The translations under genes and the position numbers were made by a program. From Acidimicrobium sp. BACL17 MAG-120823-bin42 (GTDB lineage Bacteria > Actinomycetota > Acidimicrobiia > Acidimicrobiales > Ilumatobacteraceae), in assembly GCA_001438985.1 (NCBI GenBank), contig LIAZ01000012.1, positions 1 to 16,269 on the forward strand: a DNA stretch of 16,269 bases. Reading direction: 5' to 3'. The notes beneath the pieces are model-generated. The model had not been told where the DNA came from and did no database searches. It was given only the letters and a program-made list of their open reading frames with translations. Shown here in pieces: positions 7,087 to 14,468 of this stretch. Within the stretch, counting starts at the first letter, position 1. Each line of letters begins with the position of its first letter.

Positions 7087-7524
7087 TCAGAATGGTTCTT
7101 CGCCGCTATCAAACGGGTTGGACTCGCCCACTGGGCTTGAGCCACCCTTTGGGGCACCCTGACCATCGGTTCGTGGAGTGCGCTCAACTTGCGCGGTTGC
7201 CCAACGCAGGCTTGGTCCGAGTTCGTCTGCAATGACGTCAATTGCCGTGCGCTTGTCACCTTCGCGCGTGGTGTATTCACGCTGCTCGAGTCGACCGGTG
7301 ACGACAACGCGAGCACCTTTGGTGAGTGACGCTGCTGCGTTTTCGCCGAGTTGGCCCCACGCTGTGACATTGAAATATGACGTTTGTTCTTGCCACTCGC
7401 CATTGACTTGGTAACGACGTCCGACGGCAATGCCGAAAGAAGCGACGCCACGTCCTGAGGTGGTGAAGCGAAGTTCTGGGTCGCGGGTGAGATTTCCCAC
7501 GAGAGTAATGGTGTTATCTGCCAT
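7087..7524 (-). CDS. ssb: Single-stranded DNA-binding protein
   Basis: Binds single-stranded DNA in replication, recombination and repair, and recruits partner proteins through its C-terminal tip. It has 145 residues. The OB fold runs from ITLVGNLTRDPELRFT (6-21) through YFNVTAWGQLGENAAASL (50-67), GARVVVTGRLEQREY (70-84) and a final strand near 92-100. A flexible Gly/Pro/Arg linker (112-135) leads to a short acidic tip ending GEEPF. The linker is short compared with many actinobacterial SSBs and the tip has fewer acidic residues than the usual DDxPF or DDEPPF. The Shine-Dalgarno AGGAG lies 6 bases before the ATG at 7524. The gene sits in the conserved rpsF-ssb-rpsR-rplI operon. Confidence 0.96.
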   Translation of the reverse strand: MADNTITLVGNLTRDPELRFTTSGRGVASFGIAVGRRYQVNGEWQEQTSYFNVTAWGQLGENAAASLTKGARVVVTGRLEQREYTTREGDKRTAIDVIADELGPSLRWATAQVERTPRTDGQGAPKGGSSPVGESNPFDSGEEPF

Positions 7525-7559
7525 GAAGGGCTCCTAGTTAATGAATGAGTAAATGGAGA

Positions 7560-7889
7560 TCAGGCTTTAGCTGCGATCATGCCGCGGCTAGCTGCTTCCT
7601 GATCTGGCAAACGGAGAAGTTTGTGGCGGAGCACATCGTCCGCGAGCTTCAAAGTGCGCTCGACTTCGTCGAGTGCGCCACCTGGGGCTAGGAGGTTAAA
7701 CACCGCGTAGTACCCATCGGATTGCTTATTGATTGGGTAAGCAAGACGACGCTTACCCCACCAATCAGGTGTGCCGTGAACTGATCCACCGGCAGCAGTT
7801 ACTGCCTTTGAGATCGTGTTAATCCAACTGTGAGCGGCCGACTCTTCAGACGCACCGCTCATAATGACCATTAATTCATATGCACGCAT
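7560..7889 (-). CDS. rpsF: 30S ribosomal protein S6
   Basis: Binds S18 and 16S rRNA on the 30S platform. The start is the ATG at 7889, giving MRAYELMVIMSGASEE, the canonical N-terminus, and 109 residues. The longer open frame from 7976 runs through the structured leader and is not conserved. Recognisable segments are GTPDWWGKRRLAYPINKQ (39-56), DGYYAVFNLLAP (58-69) and RHKLLRLPD (88-96). AAGGGAG (7907-7901) is the ribosome site, 11 bases from the ATG, somewhat long and preceded by hairpins that could modulate access. The gene heads the ssb-rpsR-rplI-dnaB series. Confidence 0.95.
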   Translation of the reverse strand: MRAYELMVIMSGASEESAAHSWINTISKAVTAAGGSVHGTPDWWGKRRLAYPINKQSDGYYAVFNLLAPGGALDEVERTLKLADDVLRHKLLRLPDQEAASRGMIAAKA

Positions 7890-7900
7890 AAACGTGATAA

Positions 7901-7928
7901 CTCCCTTCGGTTCCAGCCGAGGCTGGAG
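7901..7928 (-). promoter_or_regulatory. rpsF leader hairpin resembling the S6:S18 autoregulatory motif
   Basis: On the minus strand the leader contains the stem CCAGC-CUCG-GCUGG (7926-7913), then AA, then ACCGAA (CCG at 7910-7908), directly before GGGAG (7905-7901), the ribosome site. CUCC (7928-7925) could alternatively pair with GGAG (7904-7901) and mask it. A hairpin followed by an unpaired CCG and a basal helix near the rpsF start is the pattern described for the conserved mRNA element bound by the S6:S18 complex, which mimics their 16S rRNA site. The match is by eye; the basal helix is short here. Confidence 0.45.
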
Positions 7929-7941
7929 CCCCCGAGGGGGC
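7928..7941 (-). repeat. GC-rich hairpin upstream of the rpsF leader motif
   Basis: GCCCC-CUCG-GGGGC forms a very stable stem directly next to the CCAGC/GCUGG hairpin. Both stems have the same CUCG loop. No T-run follows in either direction, so a simple terminator is unlikely. It may stabilise the leader or compete with pairing to the ribosome site. Confidence 0.5.
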
Positions 7942-7961
7942 AGGGTGGATAAGGACTCTGG

Positions 7962-7990
7962 ATCGTATCGGCACATTCGGAGTGTGCCAC
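7962..7990 (-). promoter_or_regulatory. Possible rpsF promoter with an inverted repeat in its spacer
   Basis: On the minus strand GTGGCA (7990-7985, four of six to the -35 consensus) is followed after 17 bases by TACGAT (7967-7962, a TAnnnT -10). The start point would be near 7955, leaving a leader of about 66 nt that carries both hairpins. A perfect inverted repeat, GGCACA-N7-TGTGCC (7970-7988), overlies the -35 and spacer and could be an operator. Alternatively, the repeat may be the 3' hairpin of the DUF5318 gene, 35 bases past its stop. Confidence 0.35.
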
Positions 7991-8022
7991 ACCCCTGTTA
8001 CACGGTGCCTAAATACAGGTTG

Positions 8023-8520
8023 TTACTGGCGATATCGCGCACGTCGTGCAGGTTCATCGGCTGCCACGTTTGGGTCAACGAGTGGCAACGTACGAAGCAG
8101 GTGGTGCCATTTACACGACCGACATGCTTCCACCACATATGCAGTGAATCGCGAATCGAGTACTTGAGAATGAGCTAACTCCTGTTGTGCCAGCCGTCGA
8201 AACTCTTCAAGTTCGTCTGGTCGAGTAATGCACCGACCATGATGCGGAAGCCGCGGACCAAACACATACGTCACGAGCACAACATTGTCATCTTGACAGA
8301 TTGGACATCGCACTTGTGTTTCGTCGCCGAAGTTTCGTGCTGCGCGCAATAAGTCTGGATGAGCGTCGCACACTTGGTCGCGGCGAAGCCTGCCTTTGCG
8401 ATACTCATTAATCAGAGTACGTCTGCTGAGTCGGTGATCAATTACACCACCGACGGTTTCTCCGTCATCACCTGTGATGCTGAGTGCACTCAACCAGCCG
8501 GCTTTGCGTCGAAACACCAT
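8023..8520 (-). CDS. DUF5318 family protein (actinobacterial zinc-ribbon protein)
   Basis: Conserved actinobacterial protein of unknown function. Family features I recognise are VIDHRLSRRTLINEYRKGR (26-44), VCDAHPDLLRAAR (50-62), the first zinc knuckle CPIC (72-75), VTYVFGPRLP (83-92), and the second pair CRSC (133-136) followed by KWHHLLRTL (137-145). The two CxxC pairs probably bind one zinc. Compared with relatives I remember, there are about 20 extra N-terminal residues and a charged Ala/Arg tail (150-165). It lies 21 bases downstream of pcnA and upstream of rpsF; in M. tuberculosis the relative (Rv0049) is also close to rpsF. No Shine-Dalgarno is obvious before the ATG at 8520. Confidence 0.8.
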   Translation of the reverse strand: MVFRRKAGWLSALSITGDDGETVGGVIDHRLSRRTLINEYRKGRLRRDQVCDAHPDLLRAARNFGDETQVRCPICQDDNVVLVTYVFGPRLPHHGRCITRPDELEEFRRLAQQELAHSQVLDSRFTAYVVEACRSCKWHHLLRTLPLVDPNVAADEPARRARYRQ

Positions 8521-8541
8521 GCTTGCGAACGATAGTCCGAT

Positions 8542-9948
8542 TTACTTTGCTTGTCTCGCCCACCATTGATCAAGACGCAATTTAATTTCGTCCTCGCCGA
8601 GCAGGCCTTCTTCAAGACGGACTTCCATTAAAAACTCCAGCGCCGCTCCGACTTCACGACCAGGTTGAAGTTGTAAATGCTTCATCACAGCTGCACCATC
8701 AAGCTCGGGACGCATCGCAGCAATTTCTTCTTCTTTTGCAAGCTCTTCAATGCGCGCTTCGAGCTCGTCCATTCTTTTTGCCAATGTGAGTGCTTTTTTC
8801 TCGTTGCGGGTGGTGCAATCACAACGCGTCAGCACGTTCAGTTCGGCAAGATACTTTCCTGCGTCACGCACATACCGGCGCACTGCTGCATCGGTCCAGC
8901 CCATTTGATAGGTGTGAAACCGCAAGTGCAACGCCACGAGTTCGGTAATTGCGTGAACATCTTCGGATGAGTAACGCAAAGCCTTTAACCGATCGCGTGA
9001 CATTCGCGCACCCACCACTTCGTGATGATGGAACGTGACACCTTTACCGTCTTTAAATGAGCGAGTCTTTGGTTTGCCAATGTCATGAAACAGTGCTGCT
9101 AAGCGGGTAATCCGAAAATCAAAGTCGGGTGCAGCGTTCGGTTGAACATTTTCAACCACAGCAAAGGTATGCGTGAGTACGTCTTTGTGGCGATGGATGG
9201 GATCTTGTTCGAGTTTCATTGCTGGCAATTCCGGGAAAAAATGTGCAGCCAGCCCCGTGTCAACTAAAAACCACAATCCCAAACTGGGAAACTCGGTGAC
9301 CATCAAGCGGTCAAGTTCGTTACGAATGCGCTCAGGCGACACAATCTTGAGTCGTTCGTGCATACTTTTGACGGCTTCCACGAGCTCAGCAACTGGCTCG
9401 AGTTTGAGCGTCGAAATAAATCGTGCTGCTCGCATCATTCGTAACGGATCGTCACTGAAACTTTCTGTTGGTGAAAGTGGGGTGCGCAATACTCGCGCAA
9501 TCAGGTCGGTTGCTCCACCAAATGGATCTACGAGAACCGGTTGTTCAGCCGTAACCTCGAGCGCCATGGCGTTAACGGTGAAGTCACGTCGTGATAAATC
9601 GGTGTTGATATCGAGAGAAAACTGCACCTCTGGTTTACGTGAGTCAGGAGAATACGCTTCGGCGCGATGAGTGGTGATCTCATAGGTTCGTCCGTTTTTC
9701 TGACACGAGATGGTTCCGAAGCGCTCGCCTGCGGTCCACACCGCATCCGCCCAACCAGATAGCAATTCCTTGATTTGCGGTGGGGTCGCGTCGGTGGTGA
9801 GGTCAAAATCCAGTTGATCAGTTGCCCGATCGAGCAATAAGTCCCGGACCATTCCGCCAACGAGGTAGAGCCGGAAGGATGCGCTCGAAAACATTGCGCC
9901 GAGTGGTCGAAGTTCGGCCAATACGGGCTCAAAGCGCGGAGGAATCAC
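8542..9948 (-). CDS. pcnA: CCA tRNA nucleotidyltransferase with HD domain
   Basis: Adds or repairs the 3' CCA of tRNA. Numbering here is for a 486-residue reading from a TTG at 10002. The nucleotidyltransferase head has YLVGGMVRDLLLDR (46-59), DFDLTTDATP (65-74, metal-binding Asp65 and Asp67), DLSRRDFTVNAMAL (135-148) and DDPLRMMRAARF (184-195). An HD phosphohydrolase domain follows, with LAALFHDIGKPKTR (301-314, His306-Asp307), FHHHEVVGA (324-332) and ITELVALHLRFH (352-363), then a C-terminal helical region. I prefer the GTG at 9948 (468 residues, starting VIPPRFEPVLAEL) because the TTG reading overlaps the divergent gene's start and has no ribosome site. The TTG cannot be excluded. The gene begins the minus-strand block leading to DUF5318. 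Confidence 0.92.
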   Translation of the reverse strand: MIPPRFEPVLAELRPLGAMFSSASFRLYLVGGMVRDLLLDRATDQLDFDLTTDATPPQIKELLSGWADAVWTAGERFGTISCQKNGRTYEITTHRAEAYSPDSRKPEVQFSLDINTDLSRRDFTVNAMALEVTAEQPVLVDPFGGATDLIARVLRTPLSPTESFSDDPLRMMRAARFISTLKLEPVAELVEAVKSMHERLKIVSPERIRNELDRLMVTEFPSLGLWFLVDTGLAAHFFPELPAMKLEQDPIHRHKDVLTHTFAVVENVQPNAAPDFDFRITRLAALFHDIGKPKTRSFKDGKGVTFHHHEVVGARMSRDRLKALRYSSEDVHAITELVALHLRFHTYQMGWTDAAVRRYVRDAGKYLAELNVLTRCDCTTRNEKKALTLAKRMDELEARIEELAKEEEIAAMRPELDGAAVMKHLQLQPGREVGAALEFLMEVRLEEGLLGEDEIKLRLDQWWARQAK

Positions 9949-9975
9949 ACTTCGTAGGTTAGAGGTTGGTGCATC

Positions 9976-12027
9976 ATGAACGGTGTTGCCGACTACCGTC
10001 AAATGGTGATGTCTTGCGCTTTTCTTGGTCGCATCACGCGCTGCATGGTTGCTTGCGTTGCAGTAGTGGTCCCTGTTTCACTGTCACAGGCTCAACTTTC
10101 TGCTCACCCGCCAACCGCGCTTCCCGACCGAATTGAAGTGCGCCTCATCGGCCAGAACTTCAACGTCTCGATTGGTCGACAATTCCGATTTGTGCTTTCA
10201 ATTCCCAACAACAACACAAAGCAGGAACTGCTCGCCACCCCCCAAACAGTGTTGCGAGTTGAAATTCACTCTGCAACAACATCGCGTGCAGAGGTTCGCA
10301 GGATCGTGCAAGGGTCGACGCCTTCACAAATTGTTGAAACGGTCGACCTTGACATCGGTGATTTGACTCTTAATGACAATGGTGACCTCGTTGCAGTTAT
10401 TGCCAGTGGCTCAGCACAAAATGAAATTGGCCTCCGTAAAACTGGTGTCTACCCTGTTTCGCTTTCCATGCGTACAGGCAGCATTGAACGTTTTCGGTTC
10501 ACCACATTTGTCAACTTCATTACTGGACAAACCAGCAACAACACCCTTTCCGTCTCCGTTGTCGCTGAACTTGAAGCACCATTAAATCAGCTTCCTAACG
10601 GCGAGATAGCGGTTATTGAGAGCACACGTATGAAGTTGCAAAGCCTGGTTGGTGCTCTTGCGGGTGAGGGTGGATCGATGTCGCTCGCCATTTCCCCTGA
10701 GCTACTCAACAGTCTTGCCAATTCTGAAAATCCAAATGATGCAGCCTTGCTTGGCTCGTTACAGCTTGTGTTTAGTCGTCATCAAATACTTGCTTCAACA
10801 TTTGTGCCATTTGATGTTTCATCTGCTCAACGTTCGGATCTTGAGTCAGAATTTACTCAACAACTCGATCGCGGCAAAGACATTCTCGACCTTCGAAATG
10901 GCGATGCACCCATCAATCCACGAACCTGGTTTTCCACTCGTCCCATTTCACGGGATGGAATCTCCTTGCTTGCACAATTGGGCTACACAAACGTGGTGTT
11001 TTCGCCCAACGCGGCACGTTCGTTTGGATCGCTTGGTTCATACTCTGTGCAGTACCGCGCCGACTATTTATCGACTGATGGCCCGCGTGTTTCGCTTGGC
11101 GTTTCGGATCCTGTGTATGCCGAATCGTTGTCCAAATTTACCAGCGGTGCTGTTCTTACAAGTATGGGTATTGCTGCCGAACTTGTAACTCAACAATCCG
11201 AACTTGTCCGTTCTCAGAATCAAACATTGCGTGATCATGTCATCGTGTCGACATTGGATGGATCAGTTCCAAATCCTGTTCTGCTCAATTCGTTGTTGGT
11301 CTCGCTGTCGCGCGCCCCACAATTAGCACTACGTCCTCTTTCGGCAATTCCCCGTCCAACGTCTGCTTCGACGCCGGTGAATATGCCTTCGTCCACAGAG
11401 GTCGATCTGGCCTCGCGTCGCTCCGCAATTAATGAGTTGGCTGCACTTATCTCCTCCACTTCCACCATGCTGGACTCTCCGCAACAAAATGAGCGAGTGT
11501 GGTGGGACGATGCGCTCATGTTGGTGCAAAGTGATCGACTCAACTCCGATCGATTTACCGACTACACGCGAGGTTTAACTGCTCAACTGCGTTCGTTTCG
11601 AGCACAAGTAAGTGTTCCTGAGTCATTGACATTTACGCTCGGCGGAAAAACAAGTGACCTGCGACTTCAGCTTCGAAATAGTTCAAGTACTCCCTTATCG
11701 GTGCTCGTCACATTGTCTAGTGCAAAACTTTCGTTTCCTGAAAAACCACAGATCGTTCGTATTAATGCCAACTCTGCAACCGACCTCATTATTCCGGTTG
11801 TGGCCCGCGCAAACGGAACGTTCCCACTGGAAGTTGTCTTGTATACGCCTGATGGCCTGACGCAGGTGGGTAAACGCATCCGCTTGAGTGCGCGCGTGAG
11901 CGCCCTTGCAGGCCTTGGACAGCTTGCCACTGGGGTAGCAATTTTGCTGCTGATGACGTGGTGGGTGACGCATTGGCGAAAACAGAATCGAGCGAAAGCA
12001 ACCGAAAACCATCCTGCACTACGCTGA
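9976..12027 (+). CDS. Secreted, C-terminally membrane-anchored DUF6049-like protein
   Basis: Cell-envelope protein of unknown function. Residues 1-40 form a signal peptide: basic/polar start, hydrophobic MVACVAVVVPVSLSQAQ (24-40). One hydrophobic segment near the end (about 647-664, VAILLLMTWWVTHW) is followed by a basic cytoplasmic tail, so most of the 683 residues should be outside the cell. The middle has the layout of actinobacterial DUF6049 proteins: a beta-rich N-terminal region, then a barrel-like part with SMSLAISPELLNSL, ILASTFVPFDV and GISLLAQLGYTNVVFSP. A beta-sandwich-like region (about 560-640) precedes the anchor. Position supports this: in M. tuberculosis the homologous slot (Rv3909) also lies between divergent pcnA and the MurJ-kinase/trxB/trxA group. 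The start at 9976 has AGAGG ten bases upstream; ATGs at 10003 and 10009 are alternatives. Family call is from memory of architecture and synteny. Confidence 0.7.
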   Translation: MNGVADYRQMVMSCAFLGRITRCMVACVAVVVPVSLSQAQLSAHPPTALPDRIEVRLIGQNFNVSIGRQFRFVLSIPNNNTKQELLATPQTVLRVEIHSATTSRAEVRRIVQGSTPSQIVETVDLDIGDLTLNDNGDLVAVIASGSAQNEIGLRKTGVYPVSLSMRTGSIERFRFTTFVNFITGQTSNNTLSVSVVAELEAPLNQLPNGEIAVIESTRMKLQSLVGALAGEGGSMSLAISPELLNSLANSENPNDAALLGSLQLVFSRHQILASTFVPFDVSSAQRSDLESEFTQQLDRGKDILDLRNGDAPINPRTWFSTRPISRDGISLLAQLGYTNVVFSPNAARSFGSLGSYSVQYRADYLSTDGPRVSLGVSDPVYAESLSKFTSGAVLTSMGIAAELVTQQSELVRSQNQTLRDHVIVSTLDGSVPNPVLLNSLLVSLSRAPQLALRPLSAIPRPTSASTPVNMPSSTEVDLASRRSAINELAALISSTSTMLDSPQQNERVWWDDALMLVQSDRLNSDRFTDYTRGLTAQLRSFRAQVSVPESLTFTLGGKTSDLRLQLRNSSSTPLSVLVTLSSAKLSFPEKPQIVRINANSATDLIIPVVARANGTFPLEVVLYTPDGLTQVGKRIRLSARVSALAGLGQLATGVAILLLMTWWVTHWRKQNRAKATENHPALR

Positions 12028-12032
12028 GAGAC

Positions 12033-12866
12033 ATGACTATTCGAATCGTGACGGACAGCGCATGTGACCTGCCGCAACATCTAGTTGACCAATACAACAT
12101 TTCAATCGTGCCGCTTTCGGTGCGATTTGGGGAGCAAGAATTCATTGACCGCCAGGACCTCACCACTGAGCAGTTCTGGGCTCGTTGCGATTCATCGCCG
12201 ATGTTGCCTGAAACCGCAGCACCGTCTCCTGGGCAATTTGAAGCCGAGTTTCGCAAATTGGCATCTGAAGGTGCCACGGGCATCGTCATGATTGCATTAT
12301 CAGGCGTGTTATCGGCAACCATGCAAAGTGCCGAGCTTGCGGCAAAGGCAGTTACTGGGCATATTTCTGTACGCGTTATCAACAGTCTGTCGGCAAGCAT
12401 GGGACAAGGAATTACGGTGCTTGCGTGTGCACGTTTGGCACAGAGCGGAGCAACGCTTGACGAGGTTGCTGATGCAGGCAATGCCTTTGCACTGCGATCA
12501 AAGGTGTGGGGCGCACTAGACACTCTGGAAAACTTAAAGAAGGGTGGTCGCATTGGTGGCGCCAAGGCCATGCTCGCATCGGCTCTTTCGATCAAGCCGA
12601 TCATTGAAGTCATTGACGGCAAGATTGAAGAGGGTGGAAAACAGCGCACCCGCAGCAAGGCGCTCGCGTTTTTGATCGAGAAAGTACGCGAGGCAGGCCC
12701 GATTGAAAACCTTGCGGTTCTCCAAGCAAACTGCACTGACTTCGAAGCGTTCGTTGAACAATTGCGAACTGTGTACTCAGGCGAAATCATTGTTGGAGAC
12801 ATTGGGCCAATCGTTGGTACGCACACAGGTGCTGGCACCATCGGAGTTGCATTCCACACGGCTTAA
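12033..12866 (+). CDS. DegV family fatty-acid-binding protein
   Basis: DegV/FakB-type proteins bind a fatty acid; FakB partners present it to the kinase FakA. In actinobacteria the role is mostly unknown. The start at 12033 gives MTIRIVTDSACDLPQHL, the family N-terminus; the reading from 11958 overlaps the preceding gene and adds non-conserved residues. Motifs in the 277-residue protein are TDSACDLP (7-14), SPGQF (65-69), IALSGVLSATMQSA (87-100, Ser contacts the ligand carboxylate in the family), INSLSASMGQG (116-126), LKKGGRIGGAKA (168-179), LSIKPII (185-191) and GPIVGTHTGAGTIGVAF (258-274). It begins five bases after the DUF6049-like stop, so the pair is probably co-translated. No fakA kinase is in the window. 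Confidence 0.92.
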   Translation: MTIRIVTDSACDLPQHLVDQYNISIVPLSVRFGEQEFIDRQDLTTEQFWARCDSSPMLPETAAPSPGQFEAEFRKLASEGATGIVMIALSGVLSATMQSAELAAKAVTGHISVRVINSLSASMGQGITVLACARLAQSGATLDEVADAGNAFALRSKVWGALDTLENLKKGGRIGGAKAMLASALSIKPIIEVIDGKIEEGGKQRTRSKALAFLIEKVREAGPIENLAVLQANCTDFEAFVEQLRTVYSGEIIVGDIGPIVGTHTGAGTIGVAFHTA

Positions 12867-12878
12867 ATTGCAAGATAT

Positions 12879-12899
12879 CCCCGTTTGATATGGGGTTTT
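12879..12899 (+). terminator. Weak terminator-like hairpin after the DegV gene
   Basis: CCCC (12879-12882) and GGGG (12892-12895) enclose a nine-base loop and are followed by TTTT (12896-12899), 12 bases past the DegV stop. The stem is only four base pairs, so termination would be inefficient at best. It lies in the 47-base gap before the kinase gene. Confidence 0.3.
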
Positions 12900-12913
12900 A
12901 GCACTAGCGTCGC

Positions 12914-14458
12914 ATGACAGCGATGGATGACAAACAGGTACTCCCCAGCCTTATTGGCGGTCGTTACCTCCTTGAAAGCAAGATCGCTCATGGTGGGATG
13001 GCTGTCGTGTGGCTGGCAACTGACACGTTTCTCAGTCGTAAAGTTGCCGTCAAACTATTGCGTCCTCATTTAGTTAACGATCCAACGCTGGCAGAACGAT
13101 TTAGACGCGAGGCGATTGCTAGTGCCAGCATCTCTCACCCGAACATCGTTGCTGTATATGACTGCATCGAACACAATGGACAACAAGCGGTGATCATGCA
13201 ACTGGTTAAGGGTAAGAGTCTGCGTGAATTGTTAGACAAACAAAAGCGTCTTGGACCAAAACTCACCATTCATATTGGGATCTCTGTTGCGGCAGCACTT
13301 GACGAAGCCCACCAGAACAATTTCATTCACCGAGACGTGAAACCTGGAAACATCATGATTACCCCCGAGGGGCAAGTGTTGCTCACTGACTTTGGCATTG
13401 CCAAAGCAATAACTTCGGGCGAAGAGGACCTCACACACGACAACATCATGATGGGCACCGCCAAGTATTTGGCACCCGAACAGGTGCGGGGCAAACCACT
13501 TGATGGCAGATCCGACCTGTATTCACTTGGTTTAGTGCTCTACGAGTGCCTTGCCGGTCGTGTGCCGTTCCTTGGTGAATCTGATGCTGACACCGCATTA
13601 GCGCGACTGCAGCGTGAACCTACAGATCTTGCGCGGCTCCGTCCGTCGTTGTCACCTCAGCTTGTTCGCGTTATTCACAAATTGCTTGCTCGCAACCCCG
13701 AGCACCGTTATGCAACCGGTCATGAAACCAAGATTGCGTTACGGGCAGCGCTAACAGGAGCCCACGACACCACGACTGAATTAACGCCACCGTCGGGTTT
13801 ACAACATGTACACGAAACCGTCGAGTCCGTTGATACGCACTACGAACACGTCCGTCGTCCCCGACAACAACGTGGTTCGTATGCACTACGCAGAATGTTT
13901 GTTGGGTTAAGTGCACTCAGCGTGCTGGCTGGAATTTTGTTGTGGCAGGTTTCTGGCGACACAACAATCCAGGAAGCTTCGATTGTTGAGACCATCCCGG
14001 TTGAGCCCGTTGCAATTGCATCGCTGTCCACATTTGACCCGCTGGGTGATGATGGTGTGGAAAACGATGAACTACTCCCAAACTTGCTTGATGGCGACCC
14101 TGCAACGGTGTGGTCAACATCGTGTTATGACAACCAATACTTTGGGAGCAAAGAGTTTGTTGGTTTAATCCTGCAACTGACACGCCCAGCAACGGGAACA
14201 TTGCGTATCGGAATGCACAATGCTCCTTGGGCGATTGATGTCTACGCGGCAAACGATGCGCCTCCCACCAATATTGAAGGCTGGGGTACCAGTATTTCTC
14301 GCGGCTACAACACCAAACGTGAACGCGCAAGTTTCGCAGTTGATAACCCCACTCAATATCTACTCATCAAAATTCGAGAGGCGGGCAAGGGCTCTCAATG
14401 CACAACCGCGTTTCCGTACTCCGCGTCTCTGGCTGGCATTGCATTTATCGAGGGTTAG
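12914..14458 (+). CDS. Transmembrane Ser/Thr protein kinase with extracytoplasmic discoidin-like domain
   Basis: Hanks-type receptor kinase. The cytoplasmic kinase domain (about 17-285) has IAHGGMAVVW (24-33, glycine loop), Lys47 in VAVKLL, Glu66, the catalytic loop HRDVKPGN (139-146, Asp141), DFG (159-161), APEQ (187-190) and DLYSLGLVLYE (201-211). All catalytic residues are present, so it should be active. A basic juxtamembrane stretch (312-327) leads to one TM helix (about 328-345). Residues about 370-514 form an outside domain with a galactose-binding/discoidin look (NLLDGDPATVWST at 390-402; beta-strand pattern; Cys404 and Cys496 could form a disulfide). The same kinase-TM-discoidin order forms the C-terminal half of the mycobacterial MurJ fusion Rv3910, where the kinase is inactive. 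Start ATG 12914; ATG 12923 is possible. No Shine-Dalgarno is seen. Confidence 0.9.
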   Translation: MTAMDDKQVLPSLIGGRYLLESKIAHGGMAVVWLATDTFLSRKVAVKLLRPHLVNDPTLAERFRREAIASASISHPNIVAVYDCIEHNGQQAVIMQLVKGKSLRELLDKQKRLGPKLTIHIGISVAAALDEAHQNNFIHRDVKPGNIMITPEGQVLLTDFGIAKAITSGEEDLTHDNIMMGTAKYLAPEQVRGKPLDGRSDLYSLGLVLYECLAGRVPFLGESDADTALARLQREPTDLARLRPSLSPQLVRVIHKLLARNPEHRYATGHETKIALRAALTGAHDTTTELTPPSGLQHVHETVESVDTHYEHVRRPRQQRGSYALRRMFVGLSALSVLAGILLWQVSGDTTIQEASIVETIPVEPVAIASLSTFDPLGDDGVENDELLPNLLDGDPATVWSTSCYDNQYFGSKEFVGLILQLTRPATGTLRIGMHNAPWAIDVYAANDAPPTNIEGWGTSISRGYNTKRERASFAVDNPTQYLLIKIREAGKGSQCTTAFPYSASLAGIAFIEG

Positions 14459-14468
14459 CCTGATCTCA

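Noticed and set aside
7890..7976. N-terminal extension of S6 by 29 residues
   Set aside because: The extension translates the structured leader; the ATG at 7889 gives the canonical S6 start.
9173..9670. 165-codon plus-strand frame inside pcnA
   Set aside because: Ser/Arg-rich antisense frame; the pcnA motifs on the opposite strand are conclusive.
11789..12859. 356-codon open frame on the minus strand opposite the DegV and DUF6049-like genes
   Set aside because: The translation is low in recognisable motifs and Ser/Arg/Ala-rich in the manner of an antisense shadow, and the plus strand carries a clear DegV protein.
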